A stretch of DNA of 9,022 nt, taken from NCBI GenBank assembly GCA_030696435.1, contig JAUYSF010000210.1, positions 1 through 9,022 on the forward strand, read 5' to 3'. The notes beneath the pieces are model-generated. The model saw only the letters and a program-made list of their open reading frames with translations. It ran no database searches and was not told the origin of the DNA. This stretch comes from Desulfoprunum sp. (lineage in GTDB: Bacteria; Desulfobacterota; Desulfobulbia; Desulfobulbales; Desulfocapsaceae). Both the position numbers and the translations under genes were made by a program. This document shows positions 1-7,701 of this stretch, piece by piece; position 1 is the stretch's first letter, and every line of letters begins with the position of its first letter.

Positions 1-1279
1 CGATAATTCGCAGTCTGAAGAACTGAGCACGATTCTGCCCGTCAAATATTGGTCTTCAAAGGATTACACCCGTATAGTTGTCATGGCGGCAGGCCCCATA
101 AACTACAAGGAAACCCTCCTTGAACAAAAAGCCAATCAGCCACGCAGTTTGTATATAGATTTTAAAAACAGCTATATTGCACCGCAATACCGAGTACCGG
201 TTACCAATAATACTGGTCTTCTAAAATATATTCACACAGAGCAGTACAGTGCCGACACCGTCAGGGTAAAGCTCAACATTGAATCCATCGACAGCTATAA
301 AATATTCAGCCTTCCTGAACCGTTCCGTGTAGTAATAGACATTAGAGGTGAAAGAAATGCTCTCCCCATCGCCACTAAAAAAGCGGTTATATCCTCTCCT
401 GAGATTCTAGCTGAATCGGAATCAATTGCTCACAAAAACGCGCCGGAGAACGCAGAAACGACTGAACAAACCAAAACCATTACAATACGAAATGACAAAA
501 AAAAGCGTACTATCACTCAAAAACGTATCTCGGTCGTAGAAGAGACAAAGGTATTCTCGGCAAAGCAACCCATTTCTCTGGCCCAGCAACTCGGATTGAG
601 AGTGAGAAAGATAGTGCTCGATCCAGGACATGGAGGTAAAGATCCCGGGGCGATCGCCAATAGCATGCAGGAAAAGGATATTGTCCTAAAGGTTGCGCAA
701 AAACTGAAGCCAGTGTTACAGAAAGAACTTGGCTGCGAAGTGATTCTCACTCGCAATAAGGATGTCTTCCTGCCCCTAGAGGAGCGCACAGCCATAGCAA
801 ATACCCAGGAGGCCGACCTTTTCATCTCTCTGCATATAAATGCGCATCCATCTTCCAAGGTAAGAGGAACTGAGACCTATTTTCTCAATCTGAGCACCAA
901 TGCTGAAGCAATGCGTGTTGCTGCCATGGAAAATGCAACTTCAACGCATCAGATGAGCGATCTTGAAGATATTCTCTCTGATATTTTGAAAAACTCCAAG
1001 ATTGATGAATCTTCAAGACTTGCCCAGCATGTTCAAAACTCAATACTGTCAGGAATGGATCAAAAGCTCTTTGGTGAAATGAAAAATCTCGGTGTCAAAC
1101 AGGCTCCCTTTTATGTCCTGATTGGCGCTGAAATGCCTGCTGTCCTGCTGGAAATTGCTTTCATCAGTAATGAGGATGATGTTAAAAACCTCCAGAACCC
1201 AAAGTACATAGACTCGCTGACCAGGGAAATCGCGCAGGGAATTAAGGCATATACCCAGACCAACACCGCAAGTCTTTGA
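1..1279 (+). CDS. N-acetylmuramoyl-L-alanine amidase, AMIN + Amidase_3 (5'-truncated)
   Basis: This is a periplasmic zinc amidase that cleaves the amide bond between N-acetylmuramic acid and L-alanine of peptidoglycan, as in daughter-cell separation. The frame is open from base 2, and the residues before the Met codon at 83 (KYWSSKDYTRIVV) are the typical start of an AMIN domain, so that Met is internal and the true start lies upstream. About 425 residues are visible. Counting from the codon at 83, AMIN runs to about residue 90, a charged Thr/Lys/Glu-rich linker covers about 100-165, and Amidase_3 covers about 175-392. Zinc ligands are His183 (DPGHGG, codon at 629), Glu197 (QEKDI) and His251 (SLHINAH); the catalytic Glu is Glu357 (LLEIAFISN). 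All active-site residues are present. AMIN targets such enzymes to the septum or envelope in the AmiB/AmiC group; the exact paralog cannot be decided here. The signal peptide is outside the window. It converges on the atp operon. Confidence 0.95.
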   Translation, partial: DNSQSEELSTILPVKYWSSKDYTRIVVMAAGPINYKETLLEQKANQPRSLYIDFKNSYIAPQYRVPVTNNTGLLKYIHTEQYSADTVRVKLNIESIDSYKIFSLPEPFRVVIDIRGERNALPIATKKAVISSPEILAESESIAHKNAPENAETTEQTKTITIRNDKKKRTITQKRISVVEETKVFSAKQPISLAQQLGLRVRKIVLDPGHGGKDPGAIANSMQEKDIVLKVAQKLKPVLQKELGCEVILTRNKDVFLPLEERTAIANTQEADLFISLHINAHPSSKVRGTETYFLNLSTNAEAMRVAAMENATSTHQMSDLEDILSDILKNSKIDESSRLAQHVQNSILSGMDQKLFGEMKNLGVKQAPFYVLIGAEMPAVLLEIAFISNEDDVKNLQNPKYIDSLTREIAQGIKAYTQTNTASL

Positions 1280-1330
1280 CTCCTATCCCATCATCAAAAC
1301 TTAAGTAGCCATTGGAGTTCACTTTAGACA

Positions 1331-1365
1331 AAAAAAACGGCCACCCGAATCCGGTGGCCGTTTTT
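1331..1365. terminator. Bidirectional Rho-independent terminator
   Basis: An 8-bp perfect GC-rich stem (CGGCCACC at 1338-1345 with GGTGGCCG at 1353-1360) encloses a 7-nt loop. It is preceded by seven A (1331-1337) and followed by five T (1361-1365), so an intrinsic terminator is formed on either strand. It lies 51 bp after the amidase stop and 22 bp after the atpC stop (counted on the minus strand), and so ends both convergent transcription units. Confidence 0.93.
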
Positions 1366-1387
1366 AATGATAGCATTGTTGACAAGA

Positions 1388-1801
1388 TTACCTGGATTTG
1401 GCCGTCTTAATGCGTGCTATTGCGCGCTTGAGTGAAGCTTCTGCGCGTGTTCTATTAAGCGTTTCATCATGCTGAAGGGCCTGGGCAAGTCTCTTCTCTG
1501 CGCGTTCTTTAGCCCTCATCGCTCGGTCTACATCTATTTCACTACCAAATTCAGCACTTTCCACGAGAAAGGTTATCTTGTTATTTGATACCTCACAAAA
1601 CCCTCCAGTCACCATGAGAGTCACACGCTTTCTTCCCTGTTCGTAGGTCAAAGATCCTATCTTGATCGTCGATAGAAAGGGCGCATGATTTGCAAGCACA
1701 CCAAAATCACCTCCATAACCAGGGGCATTAACGATATCTACGTCTTCGTTAACAACCGCACCTTTGGGAGTCACTACTTCTAATCTAATCTGTTGTGCCA
1801 T
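1388..1801 (-). CDS. atpC: F1F0 ATP synthase epsilon subunit
   Basis: Epsilon is part of the central stalk; it binds gamma and the c-ring and can inhibit ATP hydrolysis through its mobile C-terminal helices. The 137-residue length is normal for the bacterial family. The N-terminal beta-sandwich (about residues 1-85) begins with [11 protein letters not shown] and includes the typical [14 protein letters not shown] segment. The C-terminal helical hairpin (about 90-137) is Ala/Arg/Lys/Glu-rich ([16 protein letters not shown]). The ATG is chosen because a strong Shine-Dalgarno (GAGGGGG, 1809-1815) sits 7 nt upstream. It is the last gene of the operon, 22 nt after atpD and just before the terminator. 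The identification is firm from sequence and context. Confidence 0.97.
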   Translation of the reverse strand: MAQQIRLEVVTPKGAVVNEDVDIVNAPGYGGDFGVLANHAPFLSTIKIGSLTYEQGRKRVTLMVTGGFCEVSNNKITFLVESAEFGSEIDVDRAMRAKERAEKRLAQALQHDETLNRTRAEASLKRAIARIKTAKSR

Positions 1802-1823
1802 TGAAATACCCCCTCAGATGAAA

Positions 1824-3251
<1,428 letters not shown>

Positions 3252-3293
3252 TTACCCCTCCTCAGAAGTCTTAGATTATCGTAATGTCATTTA

Positions 3294-4169
3294 TTATTTA
3301 AGGGCTTCGGCACCACCAACGATATCCATAAGTTCATTGGTAACGGCGGCCTGGCGAGCCTTGTTGTATACAACTGTCAGATTAGAAACAATGTCCTTAC
3401 ATGCATTGGTAGCGTTATCCATTGCGGTCATACGCGCAGCATGTTCGCTGGCTCCAACCTCAAGCATTGCCTGATAAACAATAACATTCAGGTAGAGAGG
3501 CTGAAGAACGTCCATTATCTCCTCTGTTGATGGTTCGTAGATGTAATCTCCGGAAATCTTCTTTACATTTTCTTTGCCAGCAATATTTTCTACAGGTTGA
3601 ACGGGTAGGAAAGGCACGGCGGTCGGAACCTGTGATGCAACTGACCGGAATCGGCCAAAGAGGACTTCAACTTTATCGCTGTTACCTTTTAGAAAATTAT
3701 CAGCGAGATCCGTGGCAACTTCTCTAGCATTGAACATCTGGAAACTAGACATAATGTCAGTATATTTTTTCCTGACTTTGGCCTTTTTGTTCAACAACTG
3801 GTAGCCCTTCTTGCCAACACAAACCAAACTGACCTGCTTACCTTCCTTCTCATACGATTTGATCTTAGTGAGGGCAAGTTTGACAATATTGGCATTATAG
3901 GATCCGCAGAGCCCGCGGTCGGAGGTCACAACTAAAAGCTCAATTGACTTAACGTCACGATTCTCCATCAGAGGAAACTGATTTGTCGTCGCACCACCGG
4001 AGAGATTGGACATCGTTTCATTGAACTTTGCGGTGTACGGGCGAAATGCCTCCATTTTTTCCTGAGCACCGCGGAGTCTTGCCGCCGCCACCATATTCAT
4101 GGCTTTGGTGATCTGCGATGTCTTTTTAACACCTGAGATCTTTGTTTTAACTTCTTTCAAGTTCGGCAT
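3294..4169 (-). CDS. atpG: F1F0 ATP synthase gamma subunit
   Basis: Gamma is the rotating central shaft that couples the c-ring to conformational change in the beta subunits. The 291-residue length is normal. The N-terminal helix (KTKISGVKKTSQITKAMNMV) and the C-terminal helix, with the family signature VTNELMDIVGGAEA near the end, form the antiparallel coiled coil inside the alpha/beta ring. The middle domain contains the conserved TSDRGLCGSYNANI segment. The chosen ATG is preceded by only a weak AGG (4178-4180, 8 nt spacing); an out-of-frame ATG lies at 4172-4174. Because atpA ends 19 nt upstream, translation is probably helped by coupling. No cyanobacterial-type regulatory Cys insertion is seen. 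Confidence 0.98.
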   Translation of the reverse strand: MPNLKEVKTKISGVKKTSQITKAMNMVAAARLRGAQEKMEAFRPYTAKFNETMSNLSGGATTNQFPLMENRDVKSIELLVVTSDRGLCGSYNANIVKLALTKIKSYEKEGKQVSLVCVGKKGYQLLNKKAKVRKKYTDIMSSFQMFNAREVATDLADNFLKGNSDKVEVLFGRFRSVASQVPTAVPFLPVQPVENIAGKENVKKISGDYIYEPSTEEIMDVLQPLYLNVIVYQAMLEVGASEHAARMTAMDNATNACKDIVSNLTVVYNKARQAAVTNELMDIVGGAEALK

Positions 4170-4188
4170 ATCATGGACCTATCTATAG

Positions 4189-5712
4189 TTAGTTAAGACC
4201 TTTGGTTGCCTTGAAAGTATCACCAAAGCTGGTCAGTGCTTTATTGAGTTTCTCTTTGATTTCCGGGGTGAATTCCTTCTTTTCCTGAAGGTCGGTAAAA
4301 ATAGAAGGCTCATTCGAATCAATATAGGAGTATAGTTCACGCTCGTAACTCGCCAAGGTGTTAACCGGGAGTTTGTCGAGATAGCCATTGGATCCGGCAT
4401 ATATGATAGTTACCTGCTTCTCCATCGGCAGTGGCTGATACTGTGGTTGTTTGAGAATCTCAACAAGCCGCTCACCTCGGGTTAGCTTGGCCTGGGTCCC
4501 TGCGTCAAGATCGGAGCCGAAGGCCGCGAAAGCGGCAAGTTCACGAAACTGAGCCAGGTCAAGACGTAACGTACCTGCTACTTGTTTCATTGCCTTTACT
4601 TGGGCAGCGCCACCAACTCGTGATACAGAAAGACCAACGTTGATTGCCGGACGAACACCTGAGAAAAATAAATTGGGCTCAAGATAAACCTGACCATCGG
4701 TAATGGAAATAACATTTGTAGGAATGAAGGCCGAAACATCACCTGCCTGTGTCTCAATGATCGGCAAAGCGGTCAGAGAACCGGCGCCAAGGGCATCGTT
4801 GACTTTGGCGGCACGCTCAAGCAGGCGTGAGTGGTTGAAGAAGATATCACCAGGATAGGCTTCACGTCCTGGTGGGCGCCTGAGGAGCAGGGACAACTCA
4901 CGATAGGCAACAGCCTGTTTGGAAAGATCATCATAAATAATAAGGGCATGCTTGCCATTATCCCGGTAGTACTCGCCCATGGAGCATCCGGCGAAAGGGG
5001 CAATGTATTGCATAGGTGCTGGGTCAGAGGCACAGGCGGCAACTACCGTGGTGTATTCCATCGCACCATGCTTTCTCAAGGCCTCAACAACCAAGGCTAC
5101 AGTGGATTTTTTCTGACCAACAGCGACATAGATGCAGTAAACATCAGTATTTTTCTGGGCGATAATTGCATCGACACAAAGTGCGGTCTTGCCGATCTGG
5201 CGATCACCAATGACCAACTCTCGCTGTCCGCGACCTACCGGAGTCATAGCGTCAACGGCTTTGGCACCGGTGTAACAAGGCTCGTGTACACCCTTTCTGG
5301 CGATAACTCCGGGTGCAAGAACCTCAATCTTGGCTGAGAGCTCGGACTTGATCGGTCCCTGTCCATCGATAGGCTGGCCGATACCGTCAACTACCCTGCC
5401 AAGCATAGCCGGTCCTACCGGAACCTCGGCAATTTTACCGGTCCGCTTGACAATATCGCCCTCTTTGATATTGGAGACATTACCCAGAACCGCGCAACCA
5501 ACATTATCCGCCTCAAGGTTGAGGGCCAGTCCCATGATACCGCCAGGGAACTCAAGAAGCTCCATGGCCATACAATTCTTGACACCATAAACACGGGCAA
5601 TACCATCACCAACTGAGATAACAGTACCGGTTTCGTTCAAGTCAATGCTTGTCTCATACTCCCCTATCTGGTCCTTGATGATCTGACTAATTTCTTCGGC
5701 TTTGATCTGCAT
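4189..5712 (-). CDS. atpA: F1F0 ATP synthase alpha subunit
   Basis: Alpha alternates with beta in the F1 hexamer, holds the non-catalytic nucleotide sites and supplies the arginine finger. It has 507 residues, close to the family norm. The N-terminal region binds delta, followed by the beta-barrel ([15 protein letters not shown]). The P-loop is GDRQIGKT at 169-176, where Thr is more usual than Ile173. Walker B is HALIIYDD (255-262), and the signature [11 protein letters not shown] puts the arginine finger at Arg365. The C-terminal helical domain is complete. The ATG directly abuts the atpH stop (TAG then ATG, no gap), with a good Shine-Dalgarno (about 5720-5726, AGGGGAG) inside the end of atpH, implying translational coupling. 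Segments such as [13 protein letters not shown] and [13 protein letters not shown] look deltaproteobacterial, which is an impression from memory. Confidence 0.99.
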   Translation of the reverse strand: MQIKAEEISQIIKDQIGEYETSIDLNETGTVISVGDGIARVYGVKNCMAMELLEFPGGIMGLALNLEADNVGCAVLGNVSNIKEGDIVKRTGKIAEVPVGPAMLGRVVDGIGQPIDGQGPIKSELSAKIEVLAPGVIARKGVHEPCYTGAKAVDAMTPVGRGQRELVIGDRQIGKTALCVDAIIAQKNTDVYCIYVAVGQKKSTVALVVEALRKHGAMEYTTVVAACASDPAPMQYIAPFAGCSMGEYYRDNGKHALIIYDDLSKQAVAYRELSLLLRRPPGREAYPGDIFFNHSRLLERAAKVNDALGAGSLTALPIIETQAGDVSAFIPTNVISITDGQVYLEPNLFFSGVRPAINVGLSVSRVGGAAQVKAMKQVAGTLRLDLAQFRELAAFAAFGSDLDAGTQAKLTRGERLVEILKQPQYQPLPMEKQVTIIYAGSNGYLDKLPVNTLASYERELYSYIDSNEPSIFTDLQEKKEFTPEIKEKLNKALTSFGDTFKATKGLN

Positions 5713-6258
5713 CTACTCTCTCCCCTTTATGGAATCTTTTAAACCTGCAAGTTGTGTTTTAATGCTACCATCCAGCACCAGATCGCCAACCTTGGCGATA
5801 ATTCCTCCGATGATAGAGGCATCAACGCTGGTGGTCAGTTTCACTTTCTTGCCAGTTAACTTTTCTAATGTTGCCTGCACACCTGCCTGCAATTCAGCGC
5901 TCAAGGCAATGGCGGAAATCACATTCCCATGGCTGATGTTTTTCTCATCATCTACCATTGCTTGAAACTCTTCTGCAATTTCAGGGAGTATTTCCGACCG
6001 CTTCTTTTGAACCAGCAAATTGAGAAAATTACCCATGATCTTGTCAACACCCATGGATTTGATCATACCTGCCATGACCTTCTCGCGTATATCCAACGGA
6101 TAGAGAGGGTTAGTCAGAGCATCAGCTACTTCCGGTTTGGAAACATAGAGAGCCGCCAGCCCCTGCAGGGCCTGATTATATTCCTCATAATTAGCCTGTT
6201 CTTTGCCTACAGCGAAAAGGGCCTTGGCATATCTCCGTGCGAGGATTGTCTGTTTCAA
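5713..6258 (-). CDS. atpH: F1F0 ATP synthase delta subunit (OSCP), TTG start
   Basis: Delta sits on top of F1 and joins the alpha N-termini to the b/b' peripheral stalk, so that the stator resists rotor torque. The protein has 181 residues, normal for the family. The N-terminal six-helix domain starts with the characteristic ILARRYAKALF; the C-terminal part has the conserved KKVKLTTSVDASIIGGIIAKVGD and ends LAGLKDSIKG-like. The start is TTG at 6256-6258, overlapping the atpF stop by 4 nt (TTGA). No ATG in frame would give the conserved N-terminus, and the family typically begins just before the ARRYAKALF block, which supports TTG. The only upstream purine-rich element is a weak GTGGGGGC inside atpF, so translation probably depends on coupling to atpF. 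Confidence 0.96.
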   Translation of the reverse strand: MKQTILARRYAKALFAVGKEQANYEEYNQALQGLAALYVSKPEVADALTNPLYPLDIREKVMAGMIKSMGVDKIMGNFLNLLVQKKRSEILPEIAEEFQAMVDDEKNISHGNVISAIALSAELQAGVQATLEKLTGKKVKLTTSVDASIIGGIIAKVGDLVLDGSIKTQLAGLKDSIKGRE

Positions 6259-6980
6259 TGTACGGCCCCCACTTTAGCTAAATAATCTTCAACAATCTTT
6301 ACCTGATCAGCGGCGGTGAGATTTTTCACGATCAACGTTTCAGCCATCACAGCTGCCTTATCAGCGACATCATTCTTCAATGACCGCTTTGCCTCCATAA
6401 TCTCTTTCTGAACCGCCATCTCTGCCTGTCGTTTAATATCTGCAGCAGCCTGTTCAGCACGTTCAATGATCTTTACTTTCTCAAGCTCAGCCTGAGCGAC
6501 CGCTTTTTCGACAATTTTATCTATATCTTTTTCAACTGAGGCCAGCTTTGCCTCAAAATCGCGGTAGGATTTTTCGGCCTCGATTCTCTTCGCCTGCAGA
6601 TCTTCAATTTCATCCTTGATGCGCTTTTGCCGACCGGCAAGACTTGCACCGATGGGTTTGGCCCCAAATTTGACGAGAATGATCATCAAAGCAATGAAAT
6701 TAACCACCCTCCATGCGAGATCCTTGAGTTTCGCCGGGGAAAGACTTCCGCCTTTAGCAGCACCGTGACCGCCAGCCGCCGCCTCAGCATGACCGCCTCC
6801 TGCTTCAGCATTGCCGGTTACAGCCTCACCATGGCCCTGCTGCGGAGCAACCTGTTGGGCCGCATCTGTAGTTTCGTGACTCGTCTGATCAGTTGCCCAC
6901 ACGGTTCCGTTGGACAGGGCAAAGCAAAGAGTTGCCGTGACCAGAACCATTATTCGGGCTACATGCTTCACTCCTCTCAT
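6255..6980 (-). CDS. atpF: F1F0 ATP synthase b subunit with signal peptide and His/Gly/Ala-rich extension
   Basis: Subunit b forms half of the peripheral stalk that holds F1 to the membrane a subunit. At 241 residues it is much longer than the roughly 160 of typical b. Residues 1-29 look like a signal peptide (basic start, hydrophobic core, VWA at the possible cleavage site). Residues about 30-80 form a low-complexity Gly/Ala/Glu/His region with loose repeats (GHGEA, GNAEA, GHAEA, GGHGA). The membrane helix is about 89-107 (VVNFIALMIILVKFG), followed by a long charged helix ending at 241 (EDYLAKVG). Since b has its N-terminus outside, the extension should be periplasmic. The ATG has a good Shine-Dalgarno (GGAAGGAG, 6989-6996), and the gene begins 2 nt after the atpX stop. 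Signal-peptide-like starts occur in b of related bacteria; whether this one is cleaved is unknown. Confidence 0.95.
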   Translation of the reverse strand: MRGVKHVARIMVLVTATLCFALSNGTVWATDQTSHETTDAAQQVAPQQGHGEAVTGNAEAGGGHAEAAAGGHGAAKGGSLSPAKLKDLAWRVVNFIALMIILVKFGAKPIGASLAGRQKRIKDEIEDLQAKRIEAEKSYRDFEAKLASVEKDIDKIVEKAVAQAELEKVKIIERAEQAAADIKRQAEMAVQKEIMEAKRSLKNDVADKAAVMAETLIVKNLTAADQVKIVEDYLAKVGAVH

Positions 6981-6982
6981 CT

Positions 6983-7408
6983 TTAGAGACTCCTTCCCAG
7001 AATTTTACTGGCCATATCGTTTGCGAACCCGTCAAGATTAGCCTGAAGGCCAGCTCTCGCGCTTTCAATTTGAGCCCTGATATCAGCAAGCTGTTTTTCC
7101 TTGCTTGCTTCGGCCTCAGCCTTGATTGCCCCGAGTTTCTGGTCTCCAGCAGCCTGCGCTTCGGCCCTGGCAGAATCCAGTGCTGCCTTTGCCTTACCTG
7201 ACGCCTTTGCCATTTTTTCATCAACTTCCTGCTGGCGGAGCCTTGCGTTTTTATCGAACTTCGCAATCTCGCCTTGCATTCCCTGCTGTTTTTCAGCTCT
7301 CTCTTTCAGGATTCTCTTTACTGGTTTGTAAAGAACTCCGTTGAGAAGGAACATGAGAACTATCATGTTCAAGACCTGAATCACTAAAGTAATATCCATC
7401 GTTATCAT
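6983..7408 (-). CDS. atpX: F1F0 ATP synthase b' subunit
   Basis: This is the second b-type stator subunit, expected to pair with the atpF product in a heterodimeric peripheral stalk, as in phototrophs and deltaproteobacteria. The 141 residues comprise one N-terminal membrane helix (about 5-27, ITLVIQVLNMIVLMFLL), the short conserved turn LYKPVKRILKER, and a long Ala/Lys/Glu/Gln-rich amphipathic coiled coil to the end. The ATG at 7406-7408 is preferred over a second Met codon at 7397-7399 because GGGAG (7418-7422) sits 9 nt before the first but about 18 nt before the second. It is the first gene of the atp block. Which of the two proteins is called b or b' is by convention; the shorter first gene is taken as b'. 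Confidence 0.93.
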   Translation of the reverse strand: MITMDITLVIQVLNMIVLMFLLNGVLYKPVKRILKERAEKQQGMQGEIAKFDKNARLRQQEVDEKMAKASGKAKAALDSARAEAQAAGDQKLGAIKAEAEASKEKQLADIRAQIESARAGLQANLDGFANDMASKILGRSL

Positions 7409-7438
7409 GTTAGTAAGCTCCCGATTAACCTAGATAAC

Positions 7439-7468
7439 AAAAAAAACATAACATTCAATAAATGAATG
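7439..7468 (-). other. AT-rich hairpin followed by T8 in the atp leader
   Basis: On the minus strand CATTCA (7463-7468) pairs with TGAATG (7452-7457) across a 5-nt loop, followed by TTATG and eight T (7439-7446). It has the layout of an intrinsic terminator, but the 6-bp stem is weak and the T run starts 5 nt after it. It ends only about 16 nt before the atpX Shine-Dalgarno, leaving no room for another promoter. It could be a weak attenuator, an inefficient end for alaS transcripts, or a U-rich translation-enhancing stretch. Confidence 0.3.
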
Positions 7469-7563
7469 ATGACCACGCAATGTTGAAACAGAAAACCATG
7501 ATTTGATCAGCAAAATGTAATTATTTCGTGAAAAAATGAACGACCATTCACTACAGGAAAAAA

Positions 7564-7592
7564 TCTTTACTGTAAATATGCCACTGTGTCAA
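7564..7592 (-). promoter_or_regulatory. Candidate sigma-70-type promoter for the atp operon
   Basis: On the minus strand a perfect TTGACA (7587-7592) is followed, after a 17-nt spacer, by TAAAGA (7564-7569), which matches only three of six positions of the -10 consensus. Transcription would start near 7556, giving a leader of about 150 nt before atpX. The position, between alaS and atpX, is sensible, but the -10 is poor and AT-rich DNA gives chance matches. Confidence 0.35.
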
Positions 7593-7645
7593 TCAATTTA
7601 TAAAATTACCTATCTGCCATTTTTGTGTGTTTTTTCATGGTTCAC

Positions 7646-7662
7646 AGACATCCGAGAGGTCT
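7646..7662. repeat. Small imperfect inverted repeat downstream of alaS
   Basis: AGACATC and GAGGTCT form a 7-bp stem with one mismatch and a 3-nt loop (CGA on the plus strand). It lies about 40 bp after the alaS stop, where a terminator would be expected, but on the minus strand no T run follows, so it is not a standard intrinsic terminator. It may only be a 3'-end stabilising hairpin or chance. Confidence 0.3.
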
Positions 7663-7701
7663 TTCAATTTTTATTAACAGCACATTATTTATCTCAATCT
7701 T

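Larger units (their letters stand above)
7409..7701 (-). other. AT-rich spacer / probable leader between alaS and the atp operon
   Basis: This 293-bp gap has no convincing gene. It is much more AT-rich than its flanks. Read on the minus strand, it holds a consensus-like -35 box near 7590, several short inverted repeats, an AT-rich hairpin followed by a T run near 7440, and the atpX Shine-Dalgarno. No strong terminator for alaS is visible. Short open frames on either strand lack good ribosome sites and look random. If the promoter call is right, the atp mRNA would have an untranslated leader of roughly 150 nt. Confidence 0.6.

Noticed and set aside
83..85. ATG as the start of the amidase
   Set aside because: The frame stays open to base 2 and the preceding residues are a conserved AMIN segment, so this Met is internal.
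4831..5337. A 168-codon open frame on the plus strand antisense to atpA
   Set aside because: It lies wholly inside the highly conserved alpha coding sequence, has no ribosome site and no recognisable domain; it is a shadow of codon bias.
7528..7551. Inverted repeat GTGAA/TTCAC in the spacer as an operator
   Set aside because: Arms of 5 bp with a 14-nt gap in AT-rich DNA are expected by chance, and no known regulator motif is recognisable.
7606..7638. A 10-codon minus-strand leader peptide (MKKHTKMADR)
   Set aside because: No good ribosome site, no run of regulatory codons, and it lies upstream of the candidate transcription start, so it would not be in the atp leader.
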